Positions 52,704 through 60,698 of a DNA stretch of 64,000 nucleotides are shown here, one piece after another (within the stretch, counting starts at the first letter, position 1; the number at the start of each line of letters is the position of its first letter). Source of the stretch: Sphingomonas sp. Leaf17 (GTDB lineage: Bacteria; Pseudomonadota; Alphaproteobacteria; Sphingomonadales; Sphingomonadaceae); contig NZ_LMKL01000001.1 in the NCBI RefSeq assembly GCF_001421505.1, positions 1 to 64,000 on the forward strand. The letters are read 5' to 3'. The translations under genes and the position numbers were made by a program. The notes beneath the pieces were generated by a model, which was not told where the DNA came from, did no database searches, and saw only the letters and a list, made by a program, of their open reading frames with translations.

Positions 52704-54770
52704 GTGCCCGCCTTCCTCTCCAACCTGCGCGGTTCGGCCCTGCCGCTGGCGATCCTGCTGCTGGTCGTGCTGATGGTCGTGCCGATGCCGTCGGCGATGC
52801 TCGACGTGTTCTTCGTCGCCAATATCGCGATCAGCCTGGCCGTCCTGATGGTGTCGCTGAACGCGCAGAAGCCGCTCGACTTCTCCGCCTTTCCGACGGT
52901 CCTGCTGTTCGCCACGCTGTTCCGCCTCGCGCTCAACGTCGCCTCGACCCGCGTCGTGCTGGTCCACGGACATGAGGGCGAGGCCGCGGCGGGCCATGTG
53001 ATCGAGGCATTCGGCACCTTCCTGATCGGCGGCGACTATGTCGTCGGCCTGTTCGTCTTCGCGATTCTGGTCATCATCAATCTGATCGTGGTCACCAAGG
53101 GCGCGGGCCGCGTGTCCGAAGTGTCCGCCCGCTTCACCCTCGACGCGTTGCCCGGCAAGCAGATGGCGATCGACGCCGACCTGAACGCCGGCCTCATCAC
53201 TCCCGACGAAGCCAAGCAGCGCCGCATCGACACCGCCACGGAAGCCGAATTCTATGGCTCGATGGACGGTTCGTCCAAGTTCGTGAAGGGCGATGCGGTC
53301 GCCGGCCTGCTGATCCTTGCCGCCAACATCGTCGGCGGCCTGATCCTGGGGCCGGTCAGCCACGGCATGACCATCGCCGATGCGGCGCGCACCTATATCC
53401 TGCTCGCGATCGGCGATGCCCTCGTCGCGCAGCTGCCGTCGCTGATGCTGTCGATCGCCGCCGCCGCCATCGTCACCCGCGTCACGTCGAAGCACGATCT
53501 CGCCGGCCAGATCGGCAGCCAGTTCGGCTCGGTCCGCACCTGGACGCCGGTCGCCGGGATCCTCGCGCTGCTCGGCCTGATGCCGGGCATGCCGCATCTC
53601 ATCATCCTGTCGGCCGCAGCCCTTGCCGGCTTCGCCGCATGGAAGCTGCGCCAGATCGAGCGCCGCCCGCCGCCGCCCGAACCTGTCGTGGCCGCAGCAC
53701 CGCTCGACCAGTCGAAGATCGGCTGGGACGAGGTCACCGACGCGATGCAGGTCAATCTCGACATCGGTTACGGCCTGGTGCCGCTGGTCGATGAACGCCG
53801 TGGCGCGCCGCTGATGGGCCGGATCACCGGTGTTCGCCGCCAGCTGTCGAAGGAACTGGGCTTCGTCGTGCCGCAGGTCCGCGTCCGCGACGACATCAAC
53901 CTGGCACCCTATACCTACCGCGTCCTCGTCAACGGCGTATGCGTCGGCGAGGATCAGGTGTCGCCCGACGAGATGCTCGCGCTCGATACCGGTCAGGCGT
54001 TCGGCGAATTACAGGGCAAGAAGGCCAAGGATCCGACCTTCGGCCTCGACGCAACCTGGATCGCGCCGGGCGATGCCGATGCCGCGACCGGTGCCGGCTA
54101 TCTGGTCGTCGATCCCGGCACCGTCATGGCAACGCACCTGAACCATGCGCTCGGCCAGCACGCCACCGACCTGCTCGGCCAGGACGAGGTCCAGTCGCTG
54201 CTCGACGGGCTGAAGGAACGCGCGGCGCAGCTGGTCGCCTCGCTGTCGCCCAACCCGCTGCCGATCACGACGCTGACCCAGGTGCTGAAGGGCCTGCTGG
54301 CGGAGAACATCCCGCTCAAGGAGTTCCGCCTGATCGCCGCCGCCATCGCGGTCGCCGCGCAGAAGTCGGCCGACGCCGACGAGATCATTGAACTGATCCG
54401 CCCGCAGCTTGGCGCGCTCATCATCCAGAAACTGTGCGGCGTGCGCGAGCCGCTGCGCGTGATGACGCTGGAGGGTCAGCTCGAAGGGCTGCTCGGTCAG
54501 GCGATGCGCGGCGATCCGTCGCGCCGCCACGTCATCGAACCCGATCTCGGCCGGCGCATCGTCGACGCGCTGCAAAGCGCCGCCCAGCCGCTGATCGCCG
54601 AAGCCAAGCCGTTCGCGCTGGTCGTCCAGCCCGCGATCCGTGTCGCCATCCGCAAGCTGGTGAGGACCTGCATGCCCGATACCCCCGTCCTGAGCTTCTT
54701 CGAAGTGCCTGAAGAAAAAGCCGTCGAAGTCGTCGCCGTCATCGGCGCACCCGGAGCATTGCCAGCATGA
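52704..54770 (+). CDS. flhA: Flagellar export apparatus protein FlhA
   Basis: A 688-residue FlhA. About eight membrane helices occupy residues 1-315, with the cytoplasmic FHIPEP region VTKGAGRVSEVSARFTLDALPGKQMAIDADLNAG between helices 4 and 5. The large C-terminal domain (about 345-688) forms the nonameric ring that docks substrate-chaperone complexes. It starts at GTG 52704, 3 bases after the transglycosylase stop, and overlaps fliA (ATGA). flhB is not in the window. Confidence 0.96.
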   Translation: MPAFLSNLRGSALPLAILLLVVLMVVPMPSAMLDVFFVANIAISLAVLMVSLNAQKPLDFSAFPTVLLFATLFRLALNVASTRVVLVHGHEGEAAAGHVIEAFGTFLIGGDYVVGLFVFAILVIINLIVVTKGAGRVSEVSARFTLDALPGKQMAIDADLNAGLITPDEAKQRRIDTATEAEFYGSMDGSSKFVKGDAVAGLLILAANIVGGLILGPVSHGMTIADAARTYILLAIGDALVAQLPSLMLSIAAAAIVTRVTSKHDLAGQIGSQFGSVRTWTPVAGILALLGLMPGMPHLIILSAAALAGFAAWKLRQIERRPPPPEPVVAAAPLDQSKIGWDEVTDAMQVNLDIGYGLVPLVDERRGAPLMGRITGVRRQLSKELGFVVPQVRVRDDINLAPYTYRVLVNGVCVGEDQVSPDEMLALDTGQAFGELQGKKAKDPTFGLDATWIAPGDADAATGAGYLVVDPGTVMATHLNHALGQHATDLLGQDEVQSLLDGLKERAAQLVASLSPNPLPITTLTQVLKGLLAENIPLKEFRLIAAAIAVAAQKSADADEIIELIRPQLGALIIQKLCGVREPLRVMTLEGQLEGLLGQAMRGDPSRRHVIEPDLGRRIVDALQSAAQPLIAEAKPFALVVQPAIRVAIRKLVRTCMPDTPVLSFFEVPEEKAVEVVAVIGAPGALPA

Positions 54771-55504
54771 GCGCCCTACCGATGCGCAGCGCCTTCGCCG
54801 ACGCGACGCCGCTGACCTACGCCCCCGCCCCCAGCGCCGAACTGCTGGTCCGCAAGCATTTGCCGATGGTCCGCCGGATCGCGTGGCACGTCCATGGCAG
54901 CATGAGCAGCGTGGTCGAGATCGAGGATCTGGTCCAGGTCGGCCTCGTCGCGCTGGTCGAGGCGGCGGCCGCGGCCGAGGATCGCGGCGGTCATGCCTTC
55001 CAGCTGTATCTGAAGACCCGCCTGCGCGGGGCGATGATCGACGAACTGCGGCGTCAGGCCACCACGACGCGCGGGGCGATGCGCCGCCGCCGTGCGCTGG
55101 CCGAGGCGGTGTCGGCACTGACCGTCGAAACCGGCAAGGCCCCGGGCGAAGCGTCGATCGCCGAGCGCCTGGGTGTCAGCGTCGACAAATTGCGTACCGA
55201 ATATGCGACGTCGGAGGCGATCCGGTTCGAGCCGATCGACGACGTCTACACCGACGACACGCCGTGGTTCGCCTCCGACATGCCAGACGCGTTCGAGCAG
55301 CTGGCCGACGGGCAACAGCGCGACGCCCTGATCGCCGCGATCGCCAGCCTGCCCGAGCGCGAGGCGATGACCATCCAGCTCTATTATGTCGAGGAACTGA
55401 ACCTGGAGGAAATCGGCCAGGTGCTCGACGTCACCGCCGCCCGCGTCTGCCAGATCAAGAAATCCGCGCACGACCGGTTACGCAAGGCACTGACCGGGCA
55501 TTGA
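54767..55504 (+). CDS. fliA: RNA polymerase sigma factor FliA (sigma-28)
   Basis: A 245-residue group 3 sigma factor. Region 2 is at about 28-95 (HLPMVRRIAWHVHG, EIEDLVQVGLVALVEAA, FQLYLKTRLRGAMIDELRR), region 3 at about 100-155 and region 4 with its HTH at about 190-240 (LYYVEELNLEEIGQVLDVTAARVCQIKKSA). It should read the TAAA-N15-GCCGTTTC elements before flgM and the two flagellin genes. Controlled by FlgM encoded just upstream. Confidence 0.94.
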   Translation: MSALPMRSAFADATPLTYAPAPSAELLVRKHLPMVRRIAWHVHGSMSSVVEIEDLVQVGLVALVEAAAAAEDRGGHAFQLYLKTRLRGAMIDELRRQATTTRGAMRRRRALAEAVSALTVETGKAPGEASIAERLGVSVDKLRTEYATSEAIRFEPIDDVYTDDTPWFASDMPDAFEQLADGQQRDALIAAIASLPEREAMTIQLYYVEELNLEEIGQVLDVTAARVCQIKKSAHDRLRKALTGH

Positions 55505-55684
55505 TTCTTCTCTCGGCCGGGGGGCCGTCCAACGACAGGGCGTCGGTCGAATGGCCGGCGCCCTTTGTGCATGCGCCCGGCATTGACCGCGACCGCACAT
55601 ATTCATTTGCGACAAACATGCGATTACGGAGCCGGTTACGTGAAACAAGGCTCAGGACTGTCCGAGCCTGAAGGATTGCGCCCC

Positions 55685-56020
55685 TTAACTCAACTGCTCA
55701 CGAAACTTGCCGTCAGGTGTCGTCGGCTGCTGCGGCACGTCGCTCCAACGAAGTTGTGAGGCATCCACGAGGTCGCCGCCCATATGCTCAACGAATGCGG
55801 CGCGGATCGCCAGCTTATGTCGGGTCCATCGTTCCGGCTGCGAGTTTGGATTCATGTCGTCTGCGAGAAAGACCCACTCGACGAACTGGTCTGCCGTTAC
55901 TGGTCCTTCGGACGGTATGAGTTGATCGACGTGCATCGGCTGATCGTTCTTTATGCAACCGCAAAAGCCCCACTCGACGCAAACCACATGCATGAGCTGA
56001 TCGTACCCGTCCTTCGTCAT
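55685..56020 (-). CDS. Conserved-looking hypothetical protein
   Basis: A 111-residue soluble protein of unknown function. It is rich in Trp and Cys near the N-terminus (HVVCVEWGFCGC), with a balanced composition and well-formed acidic/aromatic patterns (ADQFVEWVFLADDMNPNS, RWTRHKLAIRAAFVEHMGGDLV) that look coding. It lies on the minus strand between fliA and the flagellins in a stretch of lower GC by eye. No family is recognised and no link to motility is implied. Confidence 0.6.
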   Translation of the reverse strand: MTKDGYDQLMHVVCVEWGFCGCIKNDQPMHVDQLIPSEGPVTADQFVEWVFLADDMNPNSQPERWTRHKLAIRAAFVEHMGGDLVDASQLRWSDVPQQPTTPDGKFREQLS

Positions 56021-56207
56021 ATGACTTTCATGGCGCGGCGGGGAAATGTCCGCAACTGGGCGTTTGCCGATAGGCGGCCTTCACGATGTCGACAGCAGCG
56101 GCTGTTCCTTCCGGCCCGGTGCGGGGCCAACCCCGAGGCGGTCCTTTGTCGCCCACGCCGCTGTTGGCAAAGCGCGCGCAGACGCTCCCGTTCGTCACAC
56201 GGCAAGC

Positions 56208-56633
56208 ATGATCTTCGGGTTCAGTTGGACTGACGCTGGCGCTCGCAGCGACTTGGAGTGCATCTTCGATCCGCTACGAAGAGCGAACACTCATGCCCCT
56301 GTGGGACCATCTTTGGCCGACATAGGGTCAGATGCTGGAGTCGTTGTCCAAATGGTTCGCCAAGGCCGGGGCGCGGAGGCGATCGCCGATACGCTGCCTG
56401 ATGGCATGATCCTGAACCTGACGGCGGCTCGTTATGCACGCGACCGGGCGCTAGCGCGCGCCTACTTTCATATCGTTATCGCCCATCCGATCGTTCGCGT
56501 GCAGAGCATCGGCCTCGGCAAGGCGGATCATGCAACCCGCATGGTCGGCGATTTTCGCATTTACGATCTTGACTGGACCGGAACCAAAAGTTTCTCGTCA
56601 TTCTGGACTCGGCCCAGAATCAAGAGCCGCTAA
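56208..56633 (+). CDS. Hypothetical protein
   Basis: A possible 141-residue protein from ATG 56208. Its second half (about 35-120) has plausible helices and strands (SDAGVVVQMVRQGRGAEAIADTLPDGMILNLTAARYARDRALARAYFHIVIAHPIVRVQSIGL). The frame is open from 56046, but the sequence before 56208 looks noncoding. No family recognised; lower GC than the flagellar genes around it. It may be an old insertion or a false gene. Confidence 0.35.
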   Translation: MIFGFSWTDAGARSDLECIFDPLRRANTHAPVGPSLADIGSDAGVVVQMVRQGRGAEAIADTLPDGMILNLTAARYARDRALARAYFHIVIAHPIVRVQSIGLGKADHATRMVGDFRIYDLDWTGTKSFSSFWTRPRIKSR

Positions 56634-56654
56634 GGTTGCGCGTCACTGCTCTGG

Positions 56655-56674
56655 ATCCCGGCATGCGCTGGGAT
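56655..56674. repeat. Imperfect palindrome related to the repeat at 40082
   Basis: ATCCCGGCATGCGCTGGGAT: the outer ATCCC and GGGAT arms and surrounding CTGGATCCC match the copy at 40082-40099; the centre differs. It lies in the gap between the hypothetical gene and the first flagellin. Confidence 0.5.
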
Positions 56675-56781
56675 GAAGGACGTTTCGGCGATGAACGACA
56701 GCGGTGATACGTGAATGTCGACCGCTCCTGAGGCGAGCCGCCGCGAGCCGTTGATTGCCTCAGCGCATACCAACGACCGAA

Positions 56782-56808
56782 ACCCCGGTGGCGTGGTGCC
56801 ACCGGGGT
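56782..56808 (-). terminator. Hairpin downstream of first flagellin gene
   Basis: ACCCCGGTGG (56782-56791) and CCACCGGGGT (56799-56808) form a perfect 10-bp stem with a 7-base loop, 83 bases past the flagellin stop on the minus strand. TTCGGTCGTT follows rather than a clean T-run. A second, weaker GC-rich stem lies at 56846-56881. One or both may end or stabilise the flagellin message. Confidence 0.5.
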
Positions 56809-56890
56809 CCGTCTCGACCTTTTCGCATGAGAAGGCTCGGCCTTGCGCCGGCACCCGTTGGGGGGCGGCGGTACCGGCGCGAGAACGCCG

Positions 56891-57712
56891 TTATTTCAGG
56901 AGCGACAGGACGCCCTGCGTGCTCTGGTTCGCCTGGCTCAGCATCGCGGTCGAGGCCTGGCTCAGGATCTGGGCCTTGGCGAGTGCGGTCGATTCCTCGG
57001 AGAAATCGGCATCCTCGATCCGGCTGCGCGCGTCCTGCATGTTGGTCGAATTGCTGGTCAGGTTGTTGACCGCCGACTCCAGCCGGTTCTGCACCGCACC
57101 CAGGCCGGCGCGGGTCGTCGCGACCTTGGCGATGGCGCTGTCATACTTGGTAAGCGTTGCGGCAGCTACCGAGGTGCCGCCCGACACCACGCCTGCCAGA
57201 TCGGTGTCCGTGGCAAGGTTGCCCAGCACCACCGGAATGGCGTCGTTGGAATTCGCGCCGGCCTGGATGGTCACGGTGCCGCTGGTGCCGGCCGTGCCGT
57301 TCAGCAACTGCTTGCCGTTGAAACTGGTGTTGGCGACGATGTTGGTGATCTGGGCCGCAAGCGCATCCTGCTCCAGCTTGATGTTGCCGACGTCGTTGGT
57401 GGAATAGGTGCCGTTGGACGACTGGACCTTCAGTTCGCGCATCCGCTGCAGCATGTTGGAAATCTCGTCGAGCGCGCCTTCCGCGGTCTGCGCCATCGAA
57501 ATGCCGTCGTTCGCGTTACGGATGCCCTGGTTCATGCCGCGCACCTGCGCCGTCATCGACGAGGCGATGGCGAGGCCGGCCGCGTCGTCCTTGGCCGAAT
57601 TGATGCGCTTGCCCGTCGACAGGCGTTCCATCGCGGTCGCAAGCATCGTCGATGCCATCGTCGATGCGCTGGTAGCGCGCAGTGCGGAAATATTGCTGGC
57701 AATTACAGTCAT
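56891..57712 (-). CDS. fliC: Flagellin (copy 1)
   Basis: A 273-residue flagellin. Conserved N-terminal D0/D1 segments (NISALRATSAS, ERLSTGKRINSAKDDAAGLAIA) and C-terminal D1/D0 (ARSRIEDADFSEESTALAKAQILSQASTAMLSQANQ) flank a short variable centre (about 145-195), so there is no D2/D3. ATG 57712 with GGAGA upstream; the frame extends to 57889 through the promoter and is rejected. Same length as copy 2. Preceded by a candidate sigma-28 promoter. Confidence 0.95.
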   Translation of the reverse strand: MTVIASNISALRATSASTMASTMLATAMERLSTGKRINSAKDDAAGLAIASSMTAQVRGMNQGIRNANDGISMAQTAEGALDEISNMLQRMRELKVQSSNGTYSTNDVGNIKLEQDALAAQITNIVANTSFNGKQLLNGTAGTSGTVTIQAGANSNDAIPVVLGNLATDTDLAGVVSGGTSVAAATLTKYDSAIAKVATTRAGLGAVQNRLESAVNNLTSNSTNMQDARSRIEDADFSEESTALAKAQILSQASTAMLSQANQSTQGVLSLLK

Positions 57713-57777
57713 TGGTGGTCTCCATCTGCATGACGCTCTCCGCCGCCCCCCGGACGAAGGTCGAGCCGCCACAAAGG

Positions 57778-57804
57778 GAAACGGCGCGACCGGGCCAGGC
57801 TTAA
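57778..57804 (-). promoter_or_regulatory. Candidate sigma-28 promoter of flagellin copy 1
   Basis: Minus strand TTAA (57801-57804), 15 bases, GCCGTTTC (57778-57785). The spacer shares CCTG and CCGGTCG with the copy 2 promoter. The element is 65 bases before the start codon. Confidence 0.68.
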
Positions 57805-57900
57805 GCAAAAAAAATGCAGTGCAGCAGAAATGGGGCCTCCCCGATCGGCACGATGCCGTCGGGGTGTCCGTATTTCTGGCAGATGACACAAGGTTTCGGT

Positions 57901-57947
57901 GGGTCCGAACCCGGCGCCCTTGGGGGGGCGGCGCCGGGTTCGGACCC
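57901..57947 (-). terminator. 18-bp perfect hairpin after flagellin copy 2
   Basis: GGGTCCGAACCCGGCGCC (57901-57918) pairs perfectly with 57930-57947 around an 11-base loop. It begins 9 bases after the flagellin 2 stop on the minus strand. No T-run follows on either side, so it may protect the 3' end of an abundant message or terminate without a U-tract. Confidence 0.7.
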
Positions 57948-57956
57948 TTCCCGACC

Positions 57957-58778
57957 TTAGCGCAGCAAGGACATGACGCCCTGCTGGCTCTGGTTTGCCT
58001 GGCTCAGCATCGCGGTGGATGCCTGGCTCAGGATCTGGGCCTTGGCGAGCGCGGTCGATTCCTGCGAGAAGTCCGCATCCTCGATGCCGCTGCGTGCCGA
58101 AGCGAGATTGGTCGAATTGCTGGTCAGGTTGTTGACCGCCGACGAAAGCTGGTTCTGCGAGGCACCAAGGGCCGCACGGCTGGTCGCCACCTTGGCGATC
58201 GCTGTGTCGTAGTTGACCAGCGTCGCGTTTGCGACCGATGCACCGCCGGTAACGACGGCGGTGATCGCCGAATCGGCCTTCAGGTTGCCGAAGGTGACGT
58301 CGATCGAGTCGGCGGCGTTCGCGCCGGCCTGGATCTTGACCACGCCGCTGGCGCCAGCGGTGCCGTCGAACAGTGCCTTGCCGTTGAACTTGGTGTTGGT
58401 CATGACGTTGTCGACCTGCTTGGCCAGCGCGTCCTGCTCCAGCTTGATGTTCGCGACGTCGGCGGTCGAATAGGTGCCGTTCGACGACTGGACCTTCAGC
58501 TCGCGCATACGCTGCAACATGTTGCCGACCTCGTCGAGCGCGCCTTCCGCCGTCTGCGCCATCGAGATACCGTCGTTCGCGTTGCGGACGCCCTGGTTCA
58601 TGCCCTTGATCTGCGCGGTCATCGACGATGCGATGGCCAGGCCGGCTGCGTCGTCCTTGGCCGAATTGATGCGCTTGCCGCTGGAGAGACGCTCCATCGC
58701 GGTCGACAGCGCACCCGACGCCATGGTCGAGGCAGAGGTAGCGCGCAGGGCGCTGACGTTCGTTCCGATAACAGTCAT
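57957..58778 (-). CDS. fliC: Flagellin (copy 2)
   Basis: A 273-residue flagellin closely related to copy 1, differing mainly in residues about 145-225. N-terminal NVSALRATSASTMASGALSTAMERLSSGKRINSAKDD and the C-terminal ARSGIEDADFSQESTALAKAQILSQASTAMLSQANQS. ATG 58778 with GGAGA upstream. Transcribed ahead of copy 1 on the same strand, each with its own candidate sigma-28 promoter and 3' hairpin. Confidence 0.95.
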   Translation of the reverse strand: MTVIGTNVSALRATSASTMASGALSTAMERLSSGKRINSAKDDAAGLAIASSMTAQIKGMNQGVRNANDGISMAQTAEGALDEVGNMLQRMRELKVQSSNGTYSTADVANIKLEQDALAKQVDNVMTNTKFNGKALFDGTAGASGVVKIQAGANAADSIDVTFGNLKADSAITAVVTGGASVANATLVNYDTAIAKVATSRAALGASQNQLSSAVNNLTSNSTNLASARSGIEDADFSQESTALAKAQILSQASTAMLSQANQSQQGVMSLLR

Positions 58779-58841
58779 TTTCCGGTCTCCATCAATGGCG
58801 CCCCCCAACCGTCTGGAGTGAAAGCCGAGCCGCCAAGTGGA

Positions 58842-58868
58842 GAAACGGCAATCGACCGGCAGGATTTA
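58842..58868 (-). promoter_or_regulatory. Candidate sigma-28 promoter of flagellin copy 2
   Basis: Minus strand TAAA (58865-58868), 15 bases, GCCGTTTC (58842-58849). Identical in both boxes and spacing to the flgM element. It is 63 bases before the start codon. Confidence 0.72.
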
Positions 58869-59069
58869 GCCGGCGGCCGAACATTTTTTGCCGGTCCGTT
58901 GCCGGCCGGGAAAATGCCGGATTCGAAGAATCGACGCTAAACCTTCGATTCCCTGTGCCGTTCATGCGCGCGCGGGCGTGCCCGGAAAAAAGTTGCCGCC
59001 CTGGCTGCCGGTTTAACCACCTGTTTACCACGCATGGCGCATCTAAGGTTTCTCGAAAGGATGCCGTAC

Positions 59070-60344
59070 ATGCCCGCGATCTGGCCCTCTGAAAGACTGA
59101 AGTCCGAGAAGGTGACCCTCCTCTCGTCGCTGCGTGCGCAGGGGCTGGTGCTGGGTGATGCGGCAAAGGGGCGTCCCGCCGCCGGCGACACGCTGCTGGT
59201 GATGGACGGCGAGGACGTGACGTCCCCTGCCCGCACGCTGGTGGTCGCCGATGGTCCGCGTGGCCTGGTTCGTGCATCCGAGGGCAAGCCCGCCCGCCTG
59301 TCCTTTACCCATGACGATGCAGCGGTCGGCAACGGCTTTGCCCGCGCGCTGGTCGCAGGCGCCGACGCCCCGACCGCCGCCGATCCCGAAAGCCTCGCCC
59401 TGTTCGCGCTGGCCGAGCGGGTGGCGCAGGCGGACATCACCGTCCTCATCAACGGACCCACCGGCACCGGCAAGGAAGTGCTGGCCCGCGCGATCCACAA
59501 CGGCAGCAACCGCCGCGACAAACCGTTCATCGCCATCAACTGCGCCGCCCTCCCTGAGTCGATGCTGGAAGCCCTGCTGTTCGGTCACCAGAAAGGCGCG
59601 TTCACCGGCGCGTCGGCCGGCGGCGAAGGCTTCTTCCGCGCGGCCGATGGCGGTACGCTGCTGCTCGACGAGATCGCCGAGATGCCGCTCCAGTTGCAGG
59701 CCAAGCTGCTCCGCGTGTTGCAGGAGCGCGAGGTCGTGCCGCTGGGCGCTTCCACGCCGCAGTCGATCGACGTCCGCGTCATCGCCTGCGCCAACCGCGA
59801 CCTGCATGCAGAGGTCGCCGCCGGCCGGTTCCGCGCCGATCTCTACTACCGCCTGTCGGTCTTCCCGCTGTCGACCCGCTCGCTGGCCGAGCGTCGCCAG
59901 GACATTCCCGCGCTCGCCGCGACGATGATCCTGCGCCACGCCGGCAACCGCAGCGTCGTGCCGTGGCCGACCGCCGAGGCGATCGACCAGCTGATGCACC
60001 ACGACTGGCCGGGCAATGTCCGCGAGCTGGAGAACGTGATCCAGCGCGCGTTGCTGTTCGCCGGTGGTGATACGATCGGGGCGCATCACATCGTGTTCGA
60101 CCGTCCCGCTGCCCTGCCGATGGCAGAGCGCGCCGCCAACGACACCCCGTCGACGCTGGGCAACATCGTCCAGATGAGCGAGTTCGCCGCGATCCGCGAG
60201 ACGCTGGCCGCCTGTGGCGGCAGCCGAATCGAGACGGCCAAGCGTCTGGGCATTTCCGAGCGCACGCTACGCTACCGTCTCGCCAAGGCGCGCGAACAGG
60301 GTGAGGACATCACCCAGCCGACCTATCGGGCCATGTCGGCATGA
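59070..60344 (+). CDS. flbD: FlbD-like sigma-54-dependent flagellar activator
   Basis: A 424-residue enhancer-binding protein. An N-terminal region of about 105 residues shows no receiver-domain acidic pocket. The AAA+ domain has Walker A GPTGTGKE (about 131-138), the sigma-54 contact loop GAFTGA (about 178-183), Walker [12 protein letters not shown] and the arginine finger region. The C-terminus has a Fis-type HTH ([22 protein letters not shown]). ATG 59070 is chosen because GAAAGG is 9 bases upstream. It likely activates the three sigma-54 sites found here. Coupled to fliE (ATGA). Confidence 0.87.
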   Translation: MPAIWPSERLKSEKVTLLSSLRAQGLVLGDAAKGRPAAGDTLLVMDGEDVTSPARTLVVADGPRGLVRASEGKPARLSFTHDDAAVGNGFARALVAGADAPTAADPESLALFALAERVAQADITVLINGPTGTGKEVLARAIHNGSNRRDKPFIAINCAALPESMLEALLFGHQKGAFTGASAGGEGFFRAADGGTLLLDEIAEMPLQLQAKLLRVLQEREVVPLGASTPQSIDVRVIACANRDLHAEVAAGRFRADLYYRLSVFPLSTRSLAERRQDIPALAATMILRHAGNRSVVPWPTAEAIDQLMHHDWPGNVRELENVIQRALLFAGGDTIGAHHIVFDRPAALPMAERAANDTPSTLGNIVQMSEFAAIRETLAACGGSRIETAKRLGISERTLRYRLAKAREQGEDITQPTYRAMSA

Positions 60345-60697
60345 GTCCCGTCTCGGGTCCGATGGGCGTCGACCGGGTGATGGCGCTGCGCGCGCAGATC
60401 CTGGAGCGCAACCAGGCGCTGAGCCGGGCCAGCGCCACCGGCAACGCCGCCGCGCCGACCGCTGTCGCCGCGGAACCGACCAGCTTTGCCTCGACGATGG
60501 AAACCGCGCTGAAAAGCGTGAACGAAGGCCAGCAACAGGCTTCCAAATTGTCCGAGGCGTATGAACGCGGCGAAACGATCGACATCGCAAAGGTCATGCT
60601 GGCCCGCCAGCAGGCCTCGGTCGGGTTCGAAGCCACGCTGCAGGTCCGCAACAAGCTGCTGAGTGCCTACAAGGACATCATGAGCATGCCGGTCTGA
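60341..60697 (+). CDS. fliE: Flagellar hook-basal body protein FliE
   Basis: A 118-residue MS ring-rod adaptor. The conserved C-terminal half (about 65-118) has [45 protein letters not shown], typical of FliE. Its ATG overlaps the activator stop and it is 1 base before fliF. Confidence 0.94.
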   Translation: MSPVSGPMGVDRVMALRAQILERNQALSRASATGNAAAPTAVAAEPTSFASTMETALKSVNEGQQQASKLSEAYERGETIDIAKVMLARQQASVGFEATLQVRNKLLSAYKDIMSMPV

Positions 60698-60698
60698 T

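Noticed and set aside
56046..56207. N-terminal extension of the hypothetical gene at 56208
   Set aside because: The translation of this part is Gly/Pro/Arg-rich without pattern, and equally long frames exist in other frames of the same stretch; it looks like intergenic DNA.
58879..58910. Sigma-54-like GG-N10-GC before flagellin 2
   Set aside because: The match to TGGCACG-N4-TTGC is poor, while the TAAA-N15-GCCGTTTC element shared with flagellin 1 and flgM explains the promoter better.
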